Assembly (NCBI GenBank): GCA_964519885.1
Contig: CAZFLX010000014.1
Coordinates: 1 to 57,533 of the forward strand
DNA: 57,533 bases
Direction: 5' to 3'
DNA from: GCA-002282575 sp964519885
GTDB lineage: Bacteria; Pseudomonadota; Gammaproteobacteria; Thiomicrospirales; Thiomicrospiraceae
Shown here: one piece after another, positions 35,266 to 42,433 of the stretch
How the letters are laid out: the number at the start of each line of letters is the position of its first letter
Position numbering within the stretch: the first letter of the stretch is position 1
Position numbers and translations under genes: made by a program
The notes under the pieces: model-generated
The model's input: the letters and a program-made list of their open reading frames with translations, nothing else
Told to the model about the DNA's origin: nothing
Database searches by the model: none

Positions 35266-35721
35266 ATGCTGAATATGAAACACCTAGTCGCACTGAGTTT
35301 AGTGCTACCTAGCCTAGCCTTAGCTGAAGTCACCGTTAAAGAAGCTTGGATTCCCGAAGCGCCACCCTCTGCGCAAGCGATGGGGGCATTTATGACCATC
35401 GAAAACAGCGACGCACAAGCTGTGAAAGTGGTTAAAGCCAGCGCACCCAATTTTGATCGCGTTGAACTGCATGAATCGATTGAAGAAAATGGTATGCATA
35501 AAATGATTGCTCAACCATTTTTAAACATTCCAGCGAAAGGTAGTTTAGAGTTGAAACCTGGCGGCTATCATGTGATGTTGATTGGCGTGCAACAACCCAG
35601 CAAAGCGGGTGATGTCATTCCAATTGAACTGACGCTCGATAACGGTCAAAAGATCATGGTCAATACAAGCGTTTACAAACGCAAAGACATGATGCACAAA
35701 ATGCCGATGATGAAGCACTAA
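35266..35721 (+). CDS. PCu(A)C-type periplasmic copper chaperone
   Basis: About 151 residues. Signal peptide ends LALA-E. Cu(I) site of the family: His in LHESIEENGMHKM, Met pairs there and in GGYHVMLIGV. The C-terminus MMHKMPMMKH is an extra Met/His-rich tail that may also bind copper. Three ATG codons occur in a row (35260, 35263, 35266); the last is best spaced from AAAGGA. Works with Sco1 to metallate CuA and CuB. Confidence 0.93.
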   Translation: MLNMKHLVALSLVLPSLALAEVTVKEAWIPEAPPSAQAMGAFMTIENSDAQAVKVVKASAPNFDRVELHESIEENGMHKMIAQPFLNIPAKGSLELKPGGYHVMLIGVQQPSKAGDVIPIELTLDNGQKIMVNTSVYKRKDMMHKMPMMKH

Positions 35722-35731
35722 GGCAAGCGCC

Positions 35732-36952
35732 TTGTTGCTGTATCGACTGTTGCTCTCGCTTGTCAGTCCGCTCATATTCGGCTGGCTGTTGCGAGAAGCT
35801 TGGCAACAAAACTCTCGTGCTACGCTGAGCGCAAGATTGGGCAAGACAGACCCCATTCAAGCCGACTATTGGTTTCATTGCGCCTCGGTAGGCGAAGTCA
35901 ATGCGGTTGCACCCTTGGCGCTTGCCCTGCACCAGCAAGGCAAGCGTCTGCTCATCACCACTTTTACCCCAACGGGACTGACACAAGCGCAGCGTCGCTT
36001 TACCACAATGAATGGGGTTGAACTGCACTTATTGCCCATGGATTGGCAGTGGACAGTGAAGCGCTTTTTAGCGCAGCTAGACTGCCCGCAACTGGTGATT
36101 GTCGAAACGGAGTTTTGGCCTAACCTGATTCGACTTGCTCATCAACGCAACCTTCGCATCAGCTTGATTAATGCCCGCATTACGCAGAAAACACTCAGCG
36201 CTCCACAATGGTGGCGCAAGCTATTAATCAGCTTACTGGATGAACAAGTCGCCCAAATTCTTTGTCGTAACACCCAAGACCTGAATGATTTTAGACAACT
36301 GGGCGTAACAGGTCATCATATTAAGGTATTGGGTAATTTGAAATGGTGTGACGCAATCACCACTGCCTTACCTCGCTTCTATGCAGCGCCTTATGTGGTT
36401 TTTGCTTCGACGCATCTGCCCGAAGAAATCGAGTTAGCTCGTTTATGGCAAAAAAATAATGACTTACCCAAATTGGTGATTGTGCCTCGTCATCCCAAGC
36501 GTGGCGCAGAGATTGTGCAAGCTTTTCAGAACGAAGGTATTGCCATCAGTCAGCGCAGCCATAATTCAGACTCAACCGACGGCATTCTACTTGCCGATAC
36601 CTTTGGTGAACTGACGGCATGGATGGCACATGCGGAACTGGTGATTATGGGTGGTAGTTTCGCACCCAAAGGCGGACAAAATCCGCTCGAAGCCGTTCGA
36701 CTGGGTAAGCTGGTGTTCTGTGGACCCGACATGCGCGATTTCGTTGTCGAAGTGGCTCACATCAGTTCTGTGGGTGCACTGATTCAAGTGAATAATATGA
36801 GTGAACTGATGACAGAGATCGCCCAACGACTACGCCAACCAGAACAAAGTCAACAATACGCTCAAGCCGGTCAAACATGGCTATTAGCGAATCAAGGGCA
36901 AGTCCTAACCGATTACCTTCAGGCGCTGGAGCAGCACGATGCACTGTCGTAG
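35732..36952 (+). CDS. waaA: 3-deoxy-D-manno-octulosonic acid transferase (WaaA)
   Basis: Transfers Kdo to lipid IVA in LPS core synthesis, on the inner face of the inner membrane. 406 residues with an N-terminal anchor (LLLSLVSPLIFGWLL), CASVGEVNA, VETEFWPNLI, HLPEEIE and GGSFAPKGGQNPLE, a GT-B fold signature. The start appears to be TTG 35732, spaced from AAGGCAAG; no ATG fits. Eleven bases after PCuAC; its last 14 bases overlap ykgJ. The copper genes are probably read through into it. Confidence 0.93.
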   Translation: MLLYRLLLSLVSPLIFGWLLREAWQQNSRATLSARLGKTDPIQADYWFHCASVGEVNAVAPLALALHQQGKRLLITTFTPTGLTQAQRRFTTMNGVELHLLPMDWQWTVKRFLAQLDCPQLVIVETEFWPNLIRLAHQRNLRISLINARITQKTLSAPQWWRKLLISLLDEQVAQILCRNTQDLNDFRQLGVTGHHIKVLGNLKWCDAITTALPRFYAAPYVVFASTHLPEEIELARLWQKNNDLPKLVIVPRHPKRGAEIVQAFQNEGIAISQRSHNSDSTDGILLADTFGELTAWMAHAELVIMGGSFAPKGGQNPLEAVRLGKLVFCGPDMRDFVVEVAHISSVGALIQVNNMSELMTEIAQRLRQPEQSQQYAQAGQTWLLANQGQVLTDYLQALEQHDALS

Positions 36953-37196
36953 TGGTTGTGCCGCTTGCTGTATTGCGCCGTCGATTTCATCGTCTATGCC
37001 CAACCACCCACAGGGAAAACCTGCGGGCGTGGCTTGCGGCCATTTAACACCCGAGCTGTTATGCGAACTCTTTGGCTTGCCCGAACGCCCCAGCGTCTGC
37101 GGCAGTCTGCAACCGAACGTGAGCATGTGCGGAGAAAATCGCACACAAGCCCTGGCTTATTTGAACGAACTAGAAACATTAACTGCGCCAGCTTAA
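36939..37196 (+). CDS. YkgJ-family cysteine-cluster protein
   Basis: 85 residues with eight Cys: the CxxCC pattern CAACC, CGHLTPELLCELF and CGSLQPNVSMCG define the YkgJ/UPF0153 metal-binding family (zinc or iron-sulfur). GKPAGVACGHL and GLPERPSVC are nearly family consensus. Molecular function unknown. Overlaps waaA by 14 bases, and is convergent with the thiD-thiE gene six bases away. Confidence 0.9.
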   Translation: MHCRSGCAACCIAPSISSSMPNHPQGKPAGVACGHLTPELLCELFGLPERPSVCGSLQPNVSMCGENRTQALAYLNELETLTAPA

Positions 37197-37201
37197 CACG
37201 C

Positions 37202-38686
37202 TTACCAAACGGACAACAGAGCTTGCGCTTTAGCCATTACGCCCTGTTCTGTGTCGGCTTTAACCGCACCAATAACAGCAATCCCATCTACTCCGCACGC
37301 CTTAACCACTGCAATATCCTTCAATTCAATACCGCCAATGGTTACCACGGGATAAGCAGGCGATAACCACTGCACCCACTCGCGCAAGTTATCTAAGCCC
37401 ACCGCAGGATGGTCAATTTGCTTACTGGTCGTACCAAATAACGGACCAATAGCGATATAACTGGGACGCACGGTGTGTGCGAATGCCATTTCCGCTAAAT
37501 TATGCGTACTTAGCCCCAAGCGCAAACCGCTTTCACGCAACCGAGTTTTATCAGCATCGCTCAGCGCTTGCCAATCCTCTTGTCCTAAATGCACACCAAA
37601 AGCCCTAGCCTCAACCGCCAGTTGCCAGTGATCGTTAATAAAAAGTTGGCACTCCTCATAGCCTTGGCAAATGGCTACGGCTTGCTCAACCTGCTGTTGA
37701 ATAAAACCAGCATCGTCTGATTTCACGCGCAGTTGCAAGGTTCGACAACCCGCTTGCAGTAAAGGCACACAATCAATCGCTCTGGCAACAATCGGGTAAA
37801 TGCCCATCGATTGTTTCATCGCAGGAAAAGCGTCTGGCAGAGCTTCGGGTTCTTGTGCTTCGACCAACCAAGGAAAGTGTGCTGAACTGGCTTGCCAGCC
37901 AAAAGTCGCCACAGCCCCCACGCCTTGCCCCAATTTTTGACCATGAACAATGCCGCCATGCACGCGTGCTTTGGCTTGTACTACCGCTGAAACTAAGGAC
38001 AACTCCTGTATCAAGCCTGCCGCAATACTACTCGCTAACACGCAACCCGAACCATGACTGTCTCGCGAATCAATACTAGGCGCCATCAGCCAAACGGGCG
38101 ATTTGCCTCGTTCGAGTAGTATATCTGCGGCTAAAGAACCATCAAAATGTCCGCCTTTGAGCAGTGCTGCCTGTGCGCCCATACTCAACAAGGCTTGTGC
38201 CGCACTTAACTGGTCAGATCGGCTGCGAATACTCAACCCTGTTAGCTGTTCTGCTTCAGGGATATTCGGTGTAATAAGGCTTGCCATCGGCAATAATCGG
38301 GTAATTAATAATTGACGCGCACCTGTTTCCAATAGGTTTTCACCGATACTCGCCTTAAACACCGTATCCAATACAATCGGCACTTTTACATCAGCAAGCA
38401 GGTTGACCAAACACGATACCATGGCACGACTGCCAATCATACCGATTTTAATGGCCGCAATCGGCATATCGGACAAAAGGGTTTCGACTTGTGCTTGTAA
38501 TATTTTCGGCAATACAGGATGAACTGCTGTCACACCTTGCGAGTTTTGAATGGTCAACGCCGTGATGGCACTGCAACAAGGCACACCCAAGGCATTGGCA
38601 GCAGACATATCGGCAGAAATGCCCGCACCGCTTGAGGGGTCGTGACCTGCAATAGTGAGGAGGCAAGACTTTACGAAAAGCGTCAT
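37202..38686 (-). CDS. thiDE: Bifunctional HMP-phosphate kinase / thiamine-phosphate synthase (ThiD-ThiE fusion)
   Basis: 494 residues. The N-terminal half is ThiD (IAGHDPSSGAGISADM, KIGMIGS, LLKGGHF, DSHGSGCVLASSIAAGL) and phosphorylates hydroxymethylpyrimidine twice. After a short linker near 275-290 the C-terminal half is ThiE (LQLRVK, LFINDHW, GVHLGQEDW, YIAIGPLFGT, TIGGI, GIAVIGA) and joins pyrimidine and thiazole. The fusion ensures both steps together. Its ATG overlaps the fic stop (ATGA), so translation depends on the inserted fic gene. Confidence 0.95.
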   Translation of the reverse strand: MTLFVKSCLLTIAGHDPSSGAGISADMSAANALGVPCCSAITALTIQNSQGVTAVHPVLPKILQAQVETLLSDMPIAAIKIGMIGSRAMVSCLVNLLADVKVPIVLDTVFKASIGENLLETGARQLLITRLLPMASLITPNIPEAEQLTGLSIRSRSDQLSAAQALLSMGAQAALLKGGHFDGSLAADILLERGKSPVWLMAPSIDSRDSHGSGCVLASSIAAGLIQELSLVSAVVQAKARVHGGIVHGQKLGQGVGAVATFGWQASSAHFPWLVEAQEPEALPDAFPAMKQSMGIYPIVARAIDCVPLLQAGCRTLQLRVKSDDAGFIQQQVEQAVAICQGYEECQLFINDHWQLAVEARAFGVHLGQEDWQALSDADKTRLRESGLRLGLSTHNLAEMAFAHTVRPSYIAIGPLFGTTSKQIDHPAVGLDNLREWVQWLSPAYPVVTIGGIELKDIAVVKACGVDGIAVIGAVKADTEQGVMAKAQALLSVW

Positions 38687-39384
38687 AAAACAAGGGTGTC
38701 TTTTGCTATGAAATTCCGCACAATCCGTTCATCTAAACAACTGCGCAAAAAAGCATTCATGCCCGTCATATCGTTGCTATTGTAAAATGCTAGCATTAAG
38801 GTATTAAACTCTTGTTGGCGCTTAGCAGGCACATTAATAATGGGGTAACCTTGACTCAGCAAAATACCATTCATCATAAAACGTCCTGTGCGCTTATTAA
38901 CATCCCAAAAAAACTGAATGCGCGCCATTTGTAGAAAAGCACTGATGGCACGATCATAAACATCTTCGATTGAGTCTAGGTGTTGCGATAATTGATACCA
39001 ATGCTCGAGTAATGTTTCTGGTGAGGGCGGCTCATAATCTGTACCCGAAATGGTAACAAAACCCGACCGAAACTTACCCCAATCTAAAGCTTCATCCTTT
39101 CCAGCGATTTGATGTATTGAGAGCACTGTCTCTAGGTTAAAGGCAAAAGCATCATTTTTAACCAATTCAAATAACAACTCCCAAGCCTTTGCTTGGTTAA
39201 TCGCCATGTTTTGATCGCTGATTTTATGACCACCCACCGTAATGCCATCCAAAATGGTTTGCACCTCGGGCAAAGTCATCGCCACGCCTTCTAAATTGAC
39301 TGCATCGTAAACCAATTGCGAAACATCGCGCTTAGCAAGTTGCAAAGCTAAAGGCTGATTAGGAATTAACTTAGGTGTTTGCAT
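38683..39384 (-). CDS. Fic-domain protein with altered active site
   Basis: 233 residues, Fic/Doc fold: NLEGVAMTLPE at the N-terminus, LSIHQIAG, WGKFRSGFVTISGTDYEPPSPE, and the active loop. In Fic the loop reads HxFx(D/E)xN(G/K)R; here it is QFFWDVNKR followed by TGRFMMN, so the catalytic His is Gln157 while the phosphate-binding Asp, Asn and Arg are kept. Typical Fic proteins AMPylate targets; this one may be inactive or use another chemistry. Runs on from higBA, and overlaps thiDE by four bases. Confidence 0.85.
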   Translation of the reverse strand: MQTPKLIPNQPLALQLAKRDVSQLVYDAVNLEGVAMTLPEVQTILDGITVGGHKISDQNMAINQAKAWELLFELVKNDAFAFNLETVLSIHQIAGKDEALDWGKFRSGFVTISGTDYEPPSPETLLEHWYQLSQHLDSIEDVYDRAISAFLQMARIQFFWDVNKRTGRFMMNGILLSQGYPIINVPAKRQQEFNTLMLAFYNSNDMTGMNAFLRSCLDERIVRNFIAKDTLVL

Positions 39385-39418
39385 CTATTTAAATTCAATA
39401 ATAAAGATCTTAACAGGA

Positions 39419-39739
39419 TCAAACGCACGCGACTTGGGGCTGATTTAATGGCAAATACCGTCTGATTCTGCCTTGCATCTTAGGTAACAACTCTTTTTCC
39501 GCAACACGTGCATCATATTCAGCTTGCAGGTTTAACCAAAATCGCGCACTCATGTCAAAAAAAACAGCCAAACGCATTGCGGTATCGACCGTAATCGGAC
39601 GCATACCATGAACAATATCATGAATTCGACTCGGAGGCACATCAAGATCGGCCGCCAAACGTCGTGCCGTAATTTCCATTGGTTTCATAAACTCTTCCAA
39701 TAGAATTTCACCAGGATGAATCTCTGCTAACTTCTCCAT
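39419..39739 (-). CDS. higA: HigA-family antitoxin
   Basis: 106 residues. XRE-type helix-turn-helix with the HigA hallmarks HPGEILLEEFMKPMEIT, RRLAADLDVPPSRIHDIV, GMRPITVDTAMRLAVFF and FWLNLQAEYD. Binds and neutralises HigB and represses the operon. Twelve bases after higB, the toxin-first order usual for this family. An inverted repeat TTTCA-N8-TGAAA (40033-40050) near the promoter could be its operator. Part of the block inserted in the thi operon. Confidence 0.93.
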   Translation of the reverse strand: MEKLAEIHPGEILLEEFMKPMEITARRLAADLDVPPSRIHDIVHGMRPITVDTAMRLAVFFDMSARFWLNLQAEYDARVAEKELLPKMQGRIRRYLPLNQPQVACV

Positions 39740-39751
39740 AACACACCTCTC

Positions 39752-40030
39752 TCAGTGATAATCCACGATTTCAACATCAAATACACCATCTTCTCGCCAA
39801 ATAAAACATACTCGCCATTGATCGTTAATACGAATACTGTGCTGACCTAAACGGTCACCTTTTAAGGATTCAAGTCGATTTGCTGGCGGAATCCGCAATT
39901 CAGCTAAGGCCACAGCTGCATGAAGCATTAACAGCTTTCTTCTGGCTGTTCGCTCAATATTTCTGAATCTTGGAACCGAATGACTTAAAAACAGAGCTTC
40001 AGTGTCTTTACATAAAAATGAATGGATCAT
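39752..40030 (-). CDS. higB: HigB-family toxin (RelE/ParE superfamily)
   Basis: 92 residues. Canonical HigB: IHSFLCKDTEALF, RFRNIERTARRKLLML, AALAELRIPP-like ALAELRIPPANRLESLKG, and IRINDQWRVCFIWRE. A ribosome-dependent mRNA interferase in characterised members. The promoter TTGACA-N17-TAGTAT lies so close that the first transcribed base would be at or next to the ATG, suggesting a leaderless message. Together with higA and fic it forms an insert between thiG and thiDE. Confidence 0.93.
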   Translation of the reverse strand: MIHSFLCKDTEALFLSHSVPRFRNIERTARRKLLMLHAAVALAELRIPPANRLESLKGDRLGQHSIRINDQWRVCFIWREDGVFDVEIVDYH

Positions 40031-40036
40031 AGTTTC

Positions 40037-40065
40037 ATACTATTCTGAAATTAAGATTCTGTCAA
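40037..40065 (-). promoter_or_regulatory. Promoter of higB-higA
   Basis: On the minus strand TTGACA (40065-40060), 17 bases, TAGTAT (40042-40037). Start of transcription falls at about 40030, the first base of the higB ATG. A TTTCA/TGAAA dyad covers the -10. Confidence 0.7.
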
Positions 40066-40079
40066 ATAGAACAATGAAT

Positions 40080-40862
40080 TTATCCCTGATGCCAAAACGG
40101 TGTACCCAGCGTCGGTGTCGAGGCTTGCGCCATCGGGCGGGCAGGAATAGGACCTGCTTCGTAACACAAACGCCCTGCTTCAATCGCGCCAGCAAAAGCC
40201 TTTGCCATTTTGACAGGATCGGCAGCTTGCGCAACGGCTGAATTGAGCAAACAAGCATCGTAACCTAACTCCATCACCTTTGCGGCGTGACTTGGCAAAC
40301 CTAGCCCAGCATCGATCACTAAAAAGGCATCGGGCAAGCGTTTGCGAATTGCTTCTAGCGCATAGAGGTTAATTGGACCTAGAGCAGTACCAATCGGTGC
40401 TGCCCACGGCATGATCGCCGTCACGCCCAAATCATACAGCTTCATTGCCAACACCAAATCATCGGTGGTGTAAGCAAACACCTTAAAACCGTCTTTCACT
40501 AAGACTTCAGCTGCTTTCAGCAACTCGAAGGGATGCGGCTGTAGATTGTAATCATCACCCAAGGTTTCCAGCTTAATCCAATCGGTACCAAAGATTTCAC
40601 GCGCCATTTGTGCCGTGGTAATGGCTTCTTCGGCCGTGTAGCAACCCGCCGTATTCGGTAATAACTGACACCCCGTTTGCTGAATCATCGACCAAAAAGT
40701 ATTCCCACCGCCCGCTTGTGGATTGAGCCGACGTAAACCCACGGTAATCACCTCTGCCCCGCTCGCTTTCACCGAATCTTGCAGGTGCTGCGGTGAAGGA
40801 TACAAAGAAGAGCCAATAAAAAAGCGGCTGTTTAACTCAACGCCAGCCAATGTAAATGACAT
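40080..40862 (-). CDS. thiG: Thiazole synthase ThiG
   Basis: Builds the thiamine thiazole from DXP, dehydroglycine and ThiS-thiocarboxylate. 260 residues, TIM barrel, with catalytic Lys in DWIKLETLGDD, AEVITVGLRRLNPQAGG, AIMPWAAPIGTALG and VIDAGLGLPSHAA. ATG 40862 (MSFTLAGVELNSRFF) is the family start; a longer frame adds 24 non-family residues. Last native gene before the higBA-fic insert. A hairpin lies between thiS and thiG. Confidence 0.96.
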   Translation of the reverse strand: MSFTLAGVELNSRFFIGSSLYPSPQHLQDSVKASGAEVITVGLRRLNPQAGGGNTFWSMIQQTGCQLLPNTAGCYTAEEAITTAQMAREIFGTDWIKLETLGDDYNLQPHPFELLKAAEVLVKDGFKVFAYTTDDLVLAMKLYDLGVTAIMPWAAPIGTALGPINLYALEAIRKRLPDAFLVIDAGLGLPSHAAKVMELGYDACLLNSAVAQAADPVKMAKAFAGAIEAGRLCYEAGPIPARPMAQASTPTLGTPFWHQG

Positions 40863-40921
40863 ATCTGTACCTATGTATATTAAACATAAAAATCTCAAGT
40901 AAGGAGATGATAACAAGGCGA

Positions 40922-40978
40922 AAGCCCGAAGCAATAAAAAGTAAGGCTACTGAAGTAACTGCTTTTTTGATAGGGCTT
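40922..40978. other. Nested hairpin between thiS and thiG
   Basis: AAGCCC (40922-40927) pairs with GGGCTT (40973-40978), enclosing AAAAAG (40936-40941) with CTTTTT (40962-40967). A 150-base gap in an otherwise tight operon. It may slow or process transcripts. No ORF is convincing here. Confidence 0.4.
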
Positions 40979-41012
40979 TTAACGCAGTAAGCGCTCCTTA
41001 ATTGAATTTTTA

Positions 41013-41240
41013 TTAGCCACCTTGAACTGGTGCGACTACATCAATTCTGTCGCCATTATTCAACTCAGTTGTTGCATACTGTCCCTTTGGTACAAACTTC
41101 GTATTGATGGCACACGCCATGCGCTGATCGGGCGCATAACCGCGACCCTGCAAAAAATCAGCGAGCATCATGCCTTGATGAATGGCAAAACTCTCGCCAT
41201 TAAAGGACACCACAATGGTGGCGCATTGAGTACAACTCAT
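41013..41240 (-). CDS. thiS: Sulfur carrier protein ThiS
   Basis: 75 residues, ubiquitin-like, ending in the required Gly-Gly (VVAPVQGG), which is thiocarboxylated to give sulfur to ThiG. Also ACAINTKFVPKGQYATTELN typical of the family. ATG 41240 is one base before the thiO stop; the longer frame running into thiO is rejected. No ThiF is in the window, so activation depends on an enzyme elsewhere. Confidence 0.92.
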   Translation of the reverse strand: MSCTQCATIVVSFNGESFAIHQGMMLADFLQGRGYAPDQRMACAINTKFVPKGQYATTELNNGDRIDVVAPVQGG

Positions 41241-41241
41241 A

Positions 41242-42285
41242 TTACTTTCCTTCCAATAATCCCAATCCCTGCAACACGCAGGCAGGCGCGAGCAAATAGC
41301 CATGCCGATACAAGCCATTAATGGTCAACACGCCTTCTTTCCAACCAACAAACGGCAGGTTATCGTGCAAGGCTGGGCGTAAATTCACCGACCATCTCAC
41401 AATATTCGCCTCGGCAAACCCAGAATGCAAACTATATAGCGCACTGAGCAACTCTAACGCCGAACGCACGGTGACGGGACTTTTATCTTCCGATTCTAAC
41501 TCGGTTGCACCAATAATAAACCGATGATTCGCCCTAGGTACAACATACAACATATAACGCGGATGCATTAAGCGCACGGGACGTTGCAAGGTCACTTCAG
41601 GTGCATCGACCGTCAACACCTCGCCACGCACACCACGTACCGAAACAGTGTCTTTCGCACCGACACCACGTGCATCAACTACGACATCAAATGTCTGCCA
41701 ACCTTGTTCAGTTTGCAGACGCTTTTCCTGTAACGACAACACAGGCGTTTGCTCATGCCAAACCACACCCAACTGATCGAGCGCAGCGGCCAAAGCGATA
41801 AACATGTCGGCATTATCGACTTGCGCTTCTTCCGCTAAAAATACACCATGACGAAACTTACCCGCTAACGCAGGTTCAAACGCATCAATATCAGCACCCG
41901 ACAACACCTTCACCGCTTGCGTCTGCTCCACGGGTAAACGATGCAGCAACAAGTCTTGAAAATGACGCAAACTACTGACATCCGCCGTATGCGCCACCGC
42001 CAAACTCCCCTGCTGACGATACATCACCGAGCAGCCTGAATCGGCTTCTAGCTCGCTAATCCACTGCGGATAAGTGTGCAAGGAAATCATGCCCAAGCGA
42101 AAGACTTCAGGTTCGCTCACGGCCAATTCCGCAAACGGCGAAATCATCGCCGCTGCCGTTGTGCCAGCCGCTTGCTCACCTGTTTTGCTATCGCCATCAA
42201 AGAGCGTTACCGCATGACCAGCACGAGCCAGTCGCCACGCCAATAAGCGTCCGACCAACCCCGCGCCAGCAATACCAATATTCAT
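41242..42285 (-). CDS. thiO: Glycine oxidase ThiO
   Basis: FAD enzyme that oxidises glycine to iminoglycine for ThiG, the oxygen-dependent alternative to ThiH. 347 residues. N-terminal dinucleotide motif IGIAGAGLVGRLLAWRLARA, then GTTAAAMISPFAE, VDARGVGAKD and the substrate-pocket GLYRHGYLLAPA. Choice of ThiO over ThiH fits an aerobic organism. One base before thiS; separated from thiC by dispersed-repeat copy 2. Confidence 0.94.
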   Translation of the reverse strand: MNIGIAGAGLVGRLLAWRLARAGHAVTLFDGDSKTGEQAAGTTAAAMISPFAELAVSEPEVFRLGMISLHTYPQWISELEADSGCSVMYRQQGSLAVAHTADVSSLRHFQDLLLHRLPVEQTQAVKVLSGADIDAFEPALAGKFRHGVFLAEEAQVDNADMFIALAAALDQLGVVWHEQTPVLSLQEKRLQTEQGWQTFDVVVDARGVGAKDTVSVRGVRGEVLTVDAPEVTLQRPVRLMHPRYMLYVVPRANHRFIIGATELESEDKSPVTVRSALELLSALYSLHSGFAEANIVRWSVNLRPALHDNLPFVGWKEGVLTINGLYRHGYLLAPACVLQGLGLLEGK

Positions 42286-42315
42286 AATAGCTCCTCGTGA
42301 ATTTACACCTAACTA

Positions 42316-42433
42316 AACCGTCATGAGTCTCTAAAATTGCTAGGCGCAAGGCTCGCAGACGCAAGGCGTGTACATCAGTACACAACGCAGCGCGAGAAAC
42401 GCGGCAACAACGCAAGATAGAGACGTAATAGGT
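42316..42433. repeat. Dispersed intergenic repeat, copy 2
   Basis: About 118 bp, homologous to 18013-18128. The hairpin GTGTAC-ATCA-GTACAC (42368-42383) keeps pairing relative to copy 1 despite base changes. It begins immediately after the thiC stop, as copy 1 does for fabB, and lies between thiC and thiO within the thi operon. Confidence 0.8.

Noticed and set aside
40922..40978. Terminator between thiS and thiG
   Set aside because: The stem is nested and AT-rich and lacks a T-run right after a GC-rich stem in the leftward direction; thiG must be read through.
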